A DNA stretch of 64,000 nt from Xiphophorus maculatus. Taxonomy: Eukaryota; Chordata; Actinopteri; Cyprinodontiformes; Poeciliidae. Positions 34,115 to 47,345 of the stretch are shown piece after piece. The translations under genes were made by a program, and so were the position numbers. Each line of letters starts with the position of its first letter. Position 1 is the stretch's first letter. The notes below the pieces were generated by a model. The model saw only the letters and a list, made by a program, of their open reading frames with translations, made no database searches and was not told the DNA's origin. The DNA is taken from NCBI RefSeq assembly GCF_002775205.1, contig NC_036450.1, forward strand, positions 24,702,288 to 24,766,287, read 5' to 3'.

Positions 34115-37100
34115 GTTATTTATTCATTTTCAGTCGTCCAAGAGCAAATTTGCGAGATAATTTCTAACTTCAGATATTTATGCTGTTGGTTGTTAGCGCC
34201 AATAATCATTCAAGTAATTATCACCGATTTTTTAAAAATAAAATCGTATTTGCGGCTTTATTCAATCCTTGTTGAAATAATGTGACCAGATGAGGAGGAT
34301 TCCTCCTTCAGATTGAATTTTCAGTAAACATATGAGACTAAGCTTTGTTTTGTAAAGAATAATATTTTAGTATTTAACGGGTCTCGCGCAGTGTGCCATT
34401 CATGCTGCATTTCTGGATTTCCAAGTTGTAATTCTGACTTCCAGCCACTGGGGGAGCTGTTGTTCATATTTCCAGCTTTAACGTTTCTGACTTTTCACTA
34501 CAAGCCATAAAGGACAAATCTCGTTTTTCGTTCCAGTCGCTCGCGCCAGAACCTCAATTATGCAAAAAGTCTCGATTTCACTGCGACTCCCGAAACACAA
34601 CGCATCTCTCTGTTATCCTCAACTATTTTATTTCCAGAAAACATTCAAACCAAACAGAATCTAGACAGAATATCTCTTTATTTTTGCTCATATAAGACCC
34701 TCTGTGACTCATAACCTCTGTGGTGAACTGGTTGTTTCCTCTGTCGTCATGGTGACTGGAGCAATTAACTGCACTTCCAGTTAAACTTACTACAGAAAGG
34801 CTCGATATAACCACAAACTGATTCTTAGATGCCTTTAAAATACATATATATAATATAATAAGCCAGAAAAAGCTGATCATGAGAGAGAGAGTCTTAAAAG
34901 CTCGAGTGAATTAAAGGAAACAATCATTAGTTAGAGGAGAGACAGCAGAGAGAATAAAAAGAGGAAGAACGAGGCGGAGCCCGCAGTCGGAGGGCTGAGA
35001 TAACCAGGCTTCCTGCGCTCCGCTGCGTGGGGCTTTTTCTCTGCCTTCTCCATTCCAACAAGCCATGGACTAAGACCTTCACTGACAGTCGGCTCACTTT
35101 GGACGATCTCATGCCACATTTGAAGGTAATCGGAGAGACAAGTTTTCTTGAGTTTTTTTTTTTGTTTGTTTTTTTTTTTTGGCGTTTTCGCAGCTGAGCT
35201 GTAGCTGGAGTTGATGCGCAATCTTCTCTGTGCGCGGCTGAAAACAAGTCATTTCATTTTGAAATACACGCTTTAGTGGAATCCGACCTGCAAACCTGTG
35301 GCGCGTTCGTGTGCGCAAACGTGCACGTTCTGGAAAAAAAATGCTGGATTTATGAGCAGGAGACTCATTAAAGCGACATGTCTAAGTAGTAGTAGTAGCA
35401 GGGTGAAGTTTTTGATCCGCCTGGAATGTTGCTGGTCTTTCAGGTCTCTGCATGTGAAGACGCAGGGAAAACAAACAGATGGGCTCTGATATCCCTCTGC
35501 TTTCTGCTCCCACTGATCCCACTTAAATTCTTTAGCGCTGATGTAAAAGAGCCGTGTGTGAGTGTGTGTTTTGTAACTTTTCCATTTTTCTCTGATCGGT
35601 CAGACAAAGCGTTCGCTGTCCTTTGCCTCTCCTGGGTGTAGCTCATAGCTCCTGTGCTGTGAGGCCTGCTGGGAGGTCAGGTTCACACTGCTGCAAAAGT
35701 CTGAATGAGAAGTTTCTGCAAAGCACGTCAGCAGAGATTTCTGGATGAAGTTGAACGTGCGGCATGCAGAGAAAACTGTTGAGTGTGTCATCACTCTGCA
35801 GGGCCTTGTGAAGCTTCCCGAATCATCTGGTACTTCCCTCTTTCTCTCTCTCTCTCTCTCTCCAGTAACAGTGTGATTTTTTTTCTTTTGTATGCCATTT
35901 GAATATTATGTAAAAAAAAAAAAAAGAGAGAGAGAGAGAAGCTTTCATTTAAATGCAGATGCCTACCTTTATCTTATCTGATGTCTGCCTGGTAGCTTGG
36001 CTTTGCCTGAATCTCCCTGCATGGTTGCTGTTTTCACAGCAATCTGCCTTTTTTTTTCAGTCAACCCTTATTGATCTGCTGCACTTTCATGCAGCTGAAA
36101 GTTGCTGATAGTTTAGCTGAAACTTTGCAAGAAAGCATTTAAAAAAAAAAAACATTTTAATATCACACGTCTGTGTAGTTGCAGGCACATGTGTTGTCGA
36201 TTATGACGTTGAGCAACACTTGGTTTGGCAACGGAGCAAAGCAAGACGGATGGCAGAAGCATTAAATCCATCAGCTCAGAACCAAACCTTCTCCACAGCT
36301 TCACCCACATGCACCGAATGCCACAATCTTGATTTATTATTGTTTGGGTTTTTTTTCCCCATGGAAGTGAAAAAGCTCAACCTTTTGACCTGCTATGTTT
36401 TAGTTCCGAAAAACCACAAATCCTACAGTCTGCAGTGCAAACGGAGCGCCGGTCAAACTGAGACGAACGCAGACGTCTGCCGTGTTCAAACTCTTTTAAA
36501 CGTAAACTTTTATTGCACTTCCTCCAAATGTTGTTTTCGGAGCCGTGGCGCCGCAGACGCACTTGCATCACGCAGCAGAGCTCTGTGGTTGTGAGCAGAG
36601 CTGGCTGGTCCTCCATGATGACCCTCCCGTTTGAGAAGATGTCCTGACAGAGCGCGACAGTAAAGCAGGCTGACGGTGTTTCACACCTACTGACGGGTTC
36701 CGCTTTGCAGTGCATGTTTCAAAGTAGAGATGTTGCTGCGATGGACCAAATTGGTTTTCTGTGGTTTTTAACCACAATTTTCTGCATCAATAACCAACCT
36801 TAGAGCTGCAAATGAGAGAGTTCACTGTCATGTTCTCTAAACTGTGGTTGTTTCAACCCCCAACAGTCGGCATTTTGTTTCCTTGAACCCACAAAGGAAA
36901 GACGCAAAGGACGTCCTTCTCACGAAACCCTCTCCCGTGTTTAAAACTATTTCTTGGAAATTCACCATTTTACGTTTTTTTTCCCACATTCCTTTTGTAC
37001 CTCTGTGCCTAAATTGTTTATATTTGTCGATTAATTCTGGCAATAAATGGTCATAAAATGCACACATCTTACGGGTAACAAACTTAATTGTGCATTCCAA

Positions 37101-40025
37101 TTTTTTAATCATTTGTTTTTGCCACAGATTGTTTCTGTTTCAGTTCATCAAACACCTTTCAATATCAAAGACGACACAAAATGTCACTCTTCAAATGATT
37201 TCACATAGAAAGGGGAAAAACCTCCTCAAATCAAGTTGGCTCTGTGTGAAAAGATTCGGTTTCACTTGTCAAGTGCCGTCACATCACCACGTTTCCTGAT
37301 GGTAGACTGTGTAGAATATAGAAAACTTTTATTATTGATGACCAGACGACAACATTTCATACCTGCTGAGTCTACAGACGCATTTTTTATTTTTATTTTT
37401 TGGCGTTGTCAGCAGGATCATGGAGACCAAGAGCAGAACCAAATGTTGTTTAAAGACTCTGGTTGCATTAGCGTTTTATTGGCTTGAATAAAGACTAAAA
37501 ATAAATAAAATACTGAACCTAAGCATTCATAAATGGTCAAAATAACACAGGAATAAATGAGTCCACTTCCTTTTATATTGTCGCTGTTGATTTTCACATA
37601 TCCTGTCACTTCATCTCAATTCTTTAAAGATTGTTTGTCTTTAGATGTTGTCTGCTGCGATGATTAAAACCCTGTTAAAATTCTTTTCATCAATTAAGTA
37701 GTGATTTAAAAAGAATAAAAAATTTGTCCGGGATACTGATATCAATGTGTTGTGACGTGTTATTAAACGGTTTCCTCTTGAAAAATTCAGGATGTGCTAA
37801 AAACAGAGGAAGGATTAGACGGCATTAGAGGAGGCGCCATGGCTCTGGCTAGTTGTCTACTGAACGCTAGCCCCTTCCACCGCAGGCAGGTGGGATTAAC
37901 ATACCTGCGTGGTAAACGAGGGGGTTGAAGTCTGCTCCACCTCTGACTCACAAAGCGATCAGCTGCCAGCGTCGTAGCCTGAGTCATGCAGTGAGTTTGT
38001 ACGGTTTGTGCGAACAGCCAATCATTGAATTTTTTTTTAAAAGCGTAAACAAGACGGGGAAACTAAGTAGATGACATGCATCATTTAAAATCTGAAGCAT
38101 CAGTTCGGGCAGCAGCAGCAGGACGACTACGCCGATGACTCGCTGTCACTGCTCTGAAAAGCGCAGCACGGATGGACAAAGATGCTGCATGACATCTGCC
38201 GTTGTCCTGGCAACTTGCGAAAGCCACGACTGTAGATGTCGCCGTCTACTTGACGGTTTTGTCCTAGAGGCTAATGACTGCTATCAGCCTTTCAATAGAA
38301 CCCCACTTTGTGCAGCCTGAGTTATCCCTCCATGATGCTACGGCGTCGGCGTCATTAAGTGCAGAACGATTCTAATGAGAGCGATATTTTCTCGTAGCAT
38401 CTTACACAAGGTTCCTCGTCACCTTGAAATTGAAACGGGTTAACCGAGTTCTGTTTTTAACTATGTAGTATTAACAACAAAACTGTCTGACTAACAGCTT
38501 TTTCAAGTTTTCTCATCCTCCACAAGAAGCTGATCTAGTTTGTTTGGCTCGGCCTTAACCTCCTGACTGGAGGTCAAACTGCTCCTCCCACGTGTGAGCT
38601 AATCCATTTTATAACAAGCATGACCTCAATGAAGCATAAACGTGTTTCATTGCATAAAGAAGAAGAAAAAAGACTTTCCAAAACAGCAATTTGTTCTATA
38701 AAGCGACAATAAATTCTTTCCATCCCTGCAGTATTCTCCTTGCACCACAGCTGGCCCGGCTTCTCACACCTCAAACTCTGAAGGCAAAACTGCCAACTTG
38801 TAAAAACGTTTCCTTTTTTAAACAGACAGGTTCTTTCAAGCTGGGCTCCGTAAGGAGACAGGAACTCCCCCCCTGCAGAGTTTCAGACAGAGAGGAAAAA
38901 CGGTCGCTGCTCACGTTGCAGCATCCAGCGGCCTCTGGGAGCCTTCAGAGAAAAATGTGGGATTTATTTAAGAGAGCAAGTTGTTGTGTTGTGATGCACA
39001 TTTAAAGTGATGAAGTGCCAGTAAGACCCGGCCCCTGGAAGGGAGCCAAGGTTGAATTTATGTCCAATGATGGACCTGATCGATTTAAAAGTGCAAACAA
39101 ACAAACAAGTTAACGCCAATAAATATCAAAATGTCCAGTTGCTAAAAAATAGAAACAGCAAAATCAAGGAGTGAGGTGTTTGAGCAAGAAGCAGTTATTA
39201 TCCAGCCATCCAGCCCACTGAGGTCATAATAAAACTTTAGCGCTGTAGTTGAGATCAATTATTATTAAAACCTGGGAGATTTCTGTTTCATCTTCTAATT
39301 TTCTTTTGACTGGAAGCGACGCTAATGTTTTGGAATGCAGGGAAGCTAAAGGTTAAGGCCTTCCAAACTAAAAGACTTGCCACCAAACGGAAATCACCAA
39401 AATACCAGTGGAGACGTAGAGAAAGCAATGAAAAGGGTTTTATTTATGAAAGTGTCCTTTAAGAGACCCCTGCCTACCAGAACACACTACTCTGTGAAGT
39501 GGAAATAATTTTAAAATCTACGCTGTTGGAATAATTGTAGTTCTTATTGCCCTGAAGGAATGAGGCGCCTCAGTTCCCTGTTGGGGTCAGAAGGTCAAAA
39601 CGGGATCAAAACAATGTCTGTAGGTACGGAGTCGTCAGTTACAGCTAAACCACAATCTTGTTACTACACTTTAGGAAAAACTGGATGTTTCATCAGTTTC
39701 AGCTTTAAGACTCAGAAAGTCTTATTGTGGAGTGAAAACCTGGTTTTTGTTTTCTGTTTGTTTTTGTTTTTCATTGAATCAGAGGTTTGGAAGCTTAAAT
39801 CGAAGCTTTGATCAGGGAAAATGACCAAACTGGATGTTTTTCCAAACTTCCAGAAAACTACAAAACCGTCAAAACACTGAGCTCCTTTAAGTCCAGGCTA
39901 GAAACCCAGCAGGTTAGAGATGCTTTTGACTAGTAGCAAATTCATCAACATGTTTAGTGCGTATTTGATTATGTTGATGACATTTGACAAAAAGTAAAGT
40001 TTATTTCTGTCTCATAAATGGTTAG

Positions 40026-40403
40026 AGGGGCTGCACAGTGGCGCAGTTGGTAGCACTGTTGCCTTGCAGCAAGAAGGTCCTGGGTTCGATTCCCGGCCCG
40101 GGGTCTTTCTGCATGGAGTTTGCATGTTCTCCCTGTGCATGCGTGGGTTCTCTCCGGGTACTCCGGCTTCCTCCCACACTCCAAAAACTGACTGTTAAGT
40201 TAATTGGTCTCTCTAAATTCTCCCTAGGGGTGAGTGAGTGTGTGTGTGTGTATGTCTCTGTGTTGCCCTGTGACAGACTGGCGTCCTCTCCAGGGTGACC
40301 CCACCTCTCGCCCGGAACGTAGCTGGAGATGGGCACCAGCAACCCTCCCAACCCCATTAGGGACAAAGGGTGAACAGAAAATGGATGGACGGATAAATGG
40401 TTA
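40026..40403 (+). mobile_element. tRNA-headed SINE (L2-like tail)
   Basis: Pol III box A TGGCGCAGTTGG (40039-40050) and box B GGTTCGATTCC (40083-40093) are intact. The body has GGAGTTTGCATGTTCTCCC and TGGGTTCTCTCCGGGTACTC, a widespread fish repeat, and a GGATGGACGGATAAATGG tail. It sits just upstream of the tor4a coding exon. Confidence 0.85.
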
Positions 40404-40516
40404 CTGTGTTGTGTTTTATTTTTTTTGAACGGTCTGGTTGCTGAAACGTGTTCTAGACCTTTAGTTTCCAGACGGCGCTGGCTCCTGTAGGTAACGTCTG
40501 TCCTCTCTCTCCGTAG

Positions 40517-43500
40517 ATGAGTGACGAAAGCAGCAGCACCTCTTCCTCCCAGTTGGTGGAGGACTTCGAGGGGGAGCCGGACGAGGAGGTGGACAGCGAT
40601 GGAGGGAAGAACCAGACGGGACAGCGCGGCCCGACCGCGCTGTCCGGCTTCGCCTCTCTGCGCGCCGTCATCCGCATCAAGCAGAAGTACCAGGCCATGA
40701 AGCTGCGGCGTCAGGAGATGGCCAACAGCCTGGCGGCGGCGGGCAGCCTCGCCGGGGCTCCGGGCCGAACCAGCCCCAAAATCTTCACCTTTGAGGTTCC
40801 CGCCTTTCCTTCTGTCCCTCAGAAGAAGAAGAGGAGGAGGAAGAGGCGAGTGCTGTTTCCCAACGGCGGGCCGCGCAAAACGATGCCCAAGCAGGAGCGC
40901 AGCCGGGCCATGTACTGCCTCTACCTGCTGTTCGCTATAGTCTTTGTCCAGGTAAACCACTGACAGTCCTCCAGGCGATGGACGGCTGTGGACATCCTCA
41001 CTTTGTTTTGTACTCAAATGTTTAGATTTATGTGATTATGGAAAAGCAAAGCATAGAAAGGTTTATTATGTAGAAGCGCCAATCTAGAAGGAAACAAGAA
41101 GTTAAGTTACAAAAAACTGGATTCACTTAAAGAGCCAGGATTATGTAAAATCACATATTTTGAGATTTACGTCTTGTTACAGTGTTATTCCCTCATCAAA
41201 AACACACCTGGAGTGTTGCTTTGGTATAAAGGTAATTTTATTTCTATAGCACATTTTCAGCAACAAGGCAATACAAAGTGCTTTACAGAAATGAAAAGGA
41301 AATGCAAACAAAATAACAAACCAAAGGAAAGAGCAAAAGAAGAAAAAGTTAATAATGTTGATCCAAAGTAAATAAACTAGATTCTCCTATTCAGGGTTGG
41401 TAGATAAGTATAAGTAAGTAGCCTGTGGTCTAATTCCTTTTCTTTTTTGGAAGAATAGGCGTCTAAAAAGTAGTTACTAAGGTAGTTTTGATTCATTTAT
41501 GCATGTTTGTGAAATCCTTTGATCTCTGTGGCAACCATTCAGCTGTGCAAAACGCCTGGGGGGACTTAGCTCCGCCTTTGAGATGCCGTTTCCAAGCTTC
41601 CTCCTCACAGAGCAGCCCTTCCCCCACAGTTCCCTCTCAGCTCCTTCAGACTAGCCAGTAACAATTAGCAAACACCTGGTATTTGTTGAGCTCATTATAC
41701 AAACTACTTCTCAGTGTTACACTGGTAAAAACGTCGTTGAAGGGTTAATACAGGAGCGATGGCTTCCTGAAGGCGGAGTTTCAGAAAGAGCAGGAGCTTC
41801 TTAAAGGGACAGAGGCCCAATTTCAAGGTGTTAAATATCAAAATCTATATAGCATTTTTGTAACCGCTGATGTTGGCATGGTTACTTAATTGGTGTGATA
41901 AATTGGCACTATGTTGCTTGAAAATCCATAATACCCCTATATAAAGAAAAAGGCAAAATGTACAAAAAAAAACTCAAGATGCCAAAAAAGCTACAGAAAT
42001 TTATTAAATAAATAGACAGAAATGATCTTAAAAGTGAAATGTTGTCAAGAAATTTCTTCAAACAAGATCCAAAGTGACAAAAGAAGGCTTCGGGGAAATT
42101 TTAACAAACAAAGAAATGCATAAAAAGCAATTAAAAGACAGAAAACATGAAAAAAGATTTGTGTACCATTCAGAGATGGCCTCGCCACAACTGATTTTTA
42201 AAACTGTTTTCATCGCAATTCTGAACTTTTTTTTATTTTATTTTTTTATTATTAACTTTCCTGTAAATACAGTCTAATCAATGAGGGGAAATAAGAAAAC
42301 AATATTCTGGACGTGAACAAAAGAAAAACGTACGTTTGACAGAAGAACCTTTGACATAAATGCGCCGGCCTCAGGCAGAGCTCCTCGGTGAAGCCGCTCC
42401 TCTCTGTCTGCGCTGCCGAAGCTCAACTAATGGGATTTTTCTTTGCTGAAAGTTTTAGGTTTCGGTTCAAGCAAAACCTTTCCCCTGCCTGCTTTGTCAC
42501 GCCTCTGTTTGTTGAGGCTATTATTAGCGAGCTGCCATTATTCAGCAGTCTGGATGTGATCAGGCAGATTCAGGTGCTTGTGCCCTGCGGCGCTGCGTTC
42601 AGGCAGCTGCAGTAAATACCAGCTCTAATGCACATTCCACAGAACATGACTGCGCCTATTGGAGCGTTACGTTGGAAACCATTAAGAGGGATTAAAAGGT
42701 GATGGCGAGTTTTCATCAGCCATAAGTTTTACTTTTACAATTTCAATAAAACTACAATTTAGAAATGCATATTTTTAAAAACGTTTCCATAAAGAATGAT
42801 TTATTATATCAAAAGTCATTCCTGACAGCTATGTGCTGTGGGTGTTTCTCATAGTACCATGAGTTGCGCAGTAATTTTTACAGATGCGTTACAGAGTACT
42901 TCCCCTTAACCCGTTTTTCCGTTTTGCGAGTCACTGTAATTTTCTTTAACAGTTTAGAAAACGAGTTTGAGGTGAGACAAGCCTTCCTCTTTAGTGAGGT
43001 GTTCAAATTTTACTGTTGGCACTAAATGGTCCAGACTAACCGTCTTCTATGTGGCCAGGTTCAAACGCAGAAGAACAAAAGTAATATTTGGGTCAATGAT
43101 ACTTAAATGTGGAGGATTCATTTCAGGTGCTTATCTGGAACTAAGTTCGGTTCAACATGTGTACATCTGAAAATGTTTCAATTTAAGATTTGAGAGGAAC
43201 TTAAAGTAAACTCATACTGCTGGTCTCCGAACCGAAACCGTCAAAATAACGGGGGAGTTTGGTTTTTTAGGATTGCAGTCATTCACACGTTTGTCTTTAG
43301 TCTTCTTCAGGAAGGTGGGAAAGTTAGTCTAGATGACTGATGTCTAGATGATGAGCAAAATAGACGGTAACAAAGAAATGATAGATATTAGTTCACAGTT
43401 GCTAATGGGAAACTGTACTTGATGATGTTATACAAAGAGATGCTTACGATAAACTAAAGGCTGCAACGATTAATTGGATCAATCGTGATCAATCGATTAT

Positions 43501-44978
43501 TGAAATTAACTAATAGATTAATCGTTAACTGGGGTATACAAAACGTCTATATGTAGATATACATATATACGTAAATATATGTCAAGTTTAAGTTTCACTA
43601 CAGTCACTAAAGTAATGCTTTGCTATTGCAATAAAATGTTTGTGTTCTGAGTTAAAAAGGAACTGAAGTATTAATTTGCTAATGTTATTTCATTTCTAAT
43701 AAAGTTAGTTTGTCTGATTGTCAAAAGAATTGATAGAATAATTGATTACTAAAATAATTATTGGTTGCAACCTTAGCAACCAATCACAAATAGTGAAATA
43801 ACTACAGAGGATGCGCAGACACCAAACCGTTTTCTTGCCTCGGAAAACATTTTGGTTGCAGTTTTAAATGCCGCCACCAGATGTCTCTCAACTCGACATG
43901 CTGTACCTTTAACAGACTGATTTTACAACACGAGTGGTCTTTATTCAATAGTAGCTTATAAGGAAGAAGATCATGGGGAGAGAAGGGGAAGATATACAGA
44001 TGACCAAGGTTTTAGCGTTATCTGTAGTTTTTGAACATATAAAACTGTTTATTTAATAAAACGCATAAATAAAGCAATGCAAAGATATTCCTGCGTGCCT
44101 TCAGATTTCTAAAACGTGTGACCGTTTCTCCCCAGGTGTACAACGCCATAGAGAACCTGGACGACCACGTTCTCCGATACGATCTGGAAGGCTTGGAGAA
44201 GACACTGAGGCGCGAGGTGTTTGGCCAGCAGGGTGCGGTGGAGGGCCTGGTGCACCACCTGAAAGACTACCTGTCCACATACGTACACAACAAGCCGCTG
44301 GTGGTGTCCGTCCACGGGCCCAGCGGGGTGGGAAAGAGCCACCTGGGCCGCCTCCTGGCCGGACACTTCCGCTCGGTGGTGGGGGACACCCTGGTGCTGC
44401 AGTACTACGTGCTCCACCACTGCCCCCAGGAGGCGGAGGCCATGCAGTGCGCGCGCAACCTCTCCTCTCTCATCTCGGAGATGGTGGAGAAGGCGGAGGA
44501 GGAGGAGAAGATCCCGCTCTTCATCTTCGACGAGGCCGAGCACATGCACGTGGAGATCCTGGACGTGCTGCTGCAGCTCGTCGCCTCCAAGCAGTCCAAC
44601 GAATACCTGAACGCCATCTACCTGTTCCTCAGCAACCTGGGCCACACACACATCACCAAACACATGCTGCAGAACTCCTCCAGCATTTCCTCCGGCCGTC
44701 ACAGCAACCTGGTCAAGGAGCTGACTCCCGTTTTGCGCAACACGTTGGAGAAGCATCACCCGCTGTGGACCGAGGCCGACATCTTGCCCCTGGGACTTCT
44801 GGAGAAAGGCCACGTGATGGAGTGCTTTTTGGAAGAAATTACCCGAGAGGGCTTCTACCCAGACCACAGCAACATCGAACGCCTCGCGGGGGAGATCGAG
44901 TACTACCCCATAGTCGCAGGGCGCGAATATTCCCAGTCGGGCTGCAAGCAAGTGGTGGCAAAGGTCAATCTGCTCTGA
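40517..44978 (+). CDS. tor4a: Torsin-4A, AAA+ ATPase family protein (complete)
   Basis: Torsin-family AAA+ protein. Two coding exons, 40517-40951 and 44136-44978, join in phase 0 to give 425 residues (human TOR4A 423). Visible features: acidic Ser/Glu-rich N-terminus (1-30); a basic stretch PQKKKRRRKRR at 101-111; a single hydrophobic segment about 131-147 (AMYCLYLLFAIVFVQVY); torsin/ClpA-like AAA domain with Walker A GPSGVGKS at 206-213, Walker B IPLFIFDEAE at 271-280, sensor-1 region LFLSN (308-312) and the torsin sensor-2 motif GCKQ at 414-417, ending VNLL as in the mammalian protein. Unlike TorsinA it has a Ser after the Walker A Lys and a cytosolic-type basic N-terminal extension before the membrane segment. 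Exon 2 is GC-rich against AT-rich surroundings. The start ATG lies immediately at the acceptor. Confidence 0.95.
41125..41812 (+). repeat. TTAAAGRGRCAG-flanked repeat, copy 2, with nested insertion
   Basis: Same family as 6034-6480. The run GAGTGTTGCTTTG..GATT..CATGCATGTTTG is interrupted at about 41222-41483 by a 260-bp insertion that starts with the TTTATTTCTATAGCACATTT repeat also seen at 23233. Confidence 0.6.
43459..43776. repeat. ATCGATTAATC-type repeat (MITE-like)
   Basis: GGCTGCAACGATTAATTGG at the left end and ..AATAATTATTGGTTGCAACC at the right end are inverted. Within the tor4a intron. Confidence 0.55.
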
Positions 44979-47345
44979 AACACTCTTGCGGGAAACCTTT
45001 GAAAAATTTTTTTTCTTTTACATTCCTTTTATCCATGAAGAACAAAAGTGGGAGGGGAGAGCAAGAGAGTGATGAAATCTGAAACTTGAAAAGGCAGAAC
45101 TGAAAACCCAAAGTCATCAGCAGGAGCCAGAGCTGGAGGTTTTCCAGACAGATGGGAAATAAATCCTGTGAAAATATTCCAAACCCTCCTTACAGGGTCG
45201 GTCCACCCAAATGACATCACATTATTTATTACTTACCACTGTTAGCATCTCTTTCCATTCAGTACATTTACTGAACCAGGATATGGCAAATTCAAAAATA
45301 GACTTCATGGATATCAACTAATAGGCTTAATATGACTTAATGCATACATTACTTAGTCTAATAATTAATGTTATTAGATTTACTTAGGGTTATTATTATT
45401 ATTATTCATGCCAGTATGAAATTCTCATGAGATGATCGAGTTTATGTTATTCAGGTATTTACTGGACGTGCTGCATAATCTACTTGCTTTTTGCTTTTAA
45501 ACAGAAAAGCTGTTGCAGCTTAACTATAATATTGATAATATTATGACAGAAATAATAATCTTATCTATACCATTATTATAAACAGATTTAAGCAGTTTAA
45601 GAGCAACTTTCAAAGAGGCATTCTTATTATGTAGAGTTTTATACTTTTTTTATTGTTCCTCTTCTTGGAGTCTAGGAAGCTAGCTAGCTGGCTAATTATC
45701 TAGGCCATTTGCGCAGGTAGCTAGCTTGCTAACAACGCTATTTTAGTAAAACTGATATGTAGCCCAGTTGATATGTAGTTGTAGCCTTTCTGTAGGCTAC
45801 AACTACAGGATGTTGTTTCAACCAGCTGACGGTAGAGTCTTGGTTAAAATGATACAGAACATTTTAGTGGCTGTAACCAACAAATGGTCATATTCTAACC
45901 TTTTAGCTAGCATTACACTACAAATCAAGTTATTGTATTTTCTTTTTTTTTTTTTCTAAATTTGAATTTATTTGAATAATTTCTTTCCAAGGTATTTATT
46001 TTTATTCCTGCCATTATGTGACTTTTTCTGCACTGGTAGCTCCAACCAGAACCTCTTGTATTTCGTTTGGTTTCAGTATGAAGCTAACCAGCGCAACCTT
46101 TTGTCATTATATTAATCACAGATGAAGGGAAGTCGATAAGGGTGTGTATTTGGGTCACGGTTGGTTTGAATTTCCTTAAAAGTCTTCCAAGTTCACAAGA
46201 AAAGCTTTCATCAGGAAACCACATTTGCACAATGCAAGGTGGGTGTGCTGGACTAAAAAAAGACAAATGTACCTTCACAGCTGTATTTAGACCTGAATCA
46301 GTTATTTAGATTCTTTCTCAGATCTAAAATAACTGAGAGTGAATTGGATCATAAGTATTGTTGCTAGCGTGAGGTAACTTTGCTGCTGTTGCACAGAAAT
46401 TTCCCCCAAATATTTTTCTATTCCATTATGTCGGAATCTCTTTGAAAACTTAAAAAGGTGATGTTTGTAAAATCGTAAAATCTTTGGCAGATTTTTAAAT
46501 GTTTAAGTTTGAATTTAGAGCTGCACATTTTTAAAACTGAGACCTCTGGTCTCCAGACCCTTCTGGGACCCATGTGGGTGGATCTTAAAGTGCACACAAA
46601 CTTGATATGATGTCAAGTTTTTGTGATGTAAAAAAATATATATATATAACTTCAGGACTTTTTCTTCCTATACTGTGAAATGTGTGCTCCGCAATTCAAC
46701 AAAAGAAAGAGAAAAAAAAAAAGAAGCCAGGGGTGGAGATTTAAAAAGAAAAATGCAAAAGCTTGGTTTTGTTATTTATATATGTATTTTTGCTATGTGT
46801 ATGTAAATTGGGTGGACTAACCCTTGAACCGAAGTAGGCAGCTCAAACAGAAATGACTCCATAAGGACTGAAGGACATGCATTACTTGATGCTGCATTAC
46901 CACAAAAGGAAAGTGGAGCTTTTCTTCCAGGACCTACTAAACCACCAGGCTGAGACGTTTCTCATTCGCTGATCATTTAAACCAAAAGTCCTGTTCTGTC
47001 ATAAGGTCCAGCCTGAACCCATCATGCAAATCATGCAGGAGAAGCAACAGAAGGACGCTCTTTATTTCTGCCAGCAGCGACGTGACTTTTGCTCGCATTC
47101 GATCATTTCTTTAAAACACGACCCGCGTTCCAAGACCAGTTTATTTATTACACATTCAGACTCGCTTTTATGATTCACGCCGAGTTTAAAACGGAGGGGC
47201 TGAACTCGGAGTCGGCACAGACCCACGCCAGCAGTCTAAATGTTTTCGTGGAGTTGAGAGGTTGGATTTTTTGTTGTTGTTGTTGTTCAGTCATTTTCGT
47301 GTTTATGTTCCGTGTCAATAAAAGTCATTAATACGCTTTAGGAAC
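44979..47345 (+). other. tor4a: tor4a 3' UTR with alternative poly(A) signals
   Basis: AT-rich sequence after the TGA at 44976-44978. AATAAA occurs at 45158-45163 (short UTR) and at 47317-47322 (long UTR). Which is used cannot be told from sequence. Confidence 0.45.

Larger units (their letters stand above)
32314..40516 (+). other. tor4a: Large first intron of tor4a
   Basis: 8.2 kb between the presumed non-coding exon and the coding exon. It contains a 1.55-kb relic hAT transposon (32566-34114), TC/GA tracts near 35840-35940, and a tRNA-like SINE at 40026-40403. From 34.1 to 40.0 kb I see only AT-rich non-coding sequence with short open frames that lack recognisable domains. Confidence 0.5.

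Noticed and set aside
40026..40100. Functional tRNA gene
   Set aside because: Box A and box B are present but the sequence does not fold as a tRNA and continues into a known-type fish SINE body.
40022..41017. Open frame of 331 codons on the minus strand
   Set aside because: It runs antisense across tor4a coding exon 1 and through the tRNA-like SINE. The peptide has no family resemblance; the plus-strand torsin frame explains the sequence.
43866..43882. CCACCAGATGTCTC as a CTCF site (also near 63481 and 57589)
   Set aside because: Only partial matches lacking the GGGGGC core; such words are common in this repeat-rich sequence.
44109..44951. Open frame of 280 codons on the minus strand
   Set aside because: Exact antisense shadow of tor4a exon 2, caused by its GC-rich third positions.
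44447..45082. Open frame of 211 codons in another plus-strand frame of tor4a exon 2
   Set aside because: Arg/Ala/Gly-rich out-of-frame translation of GC-rich coding DNA; no domain.
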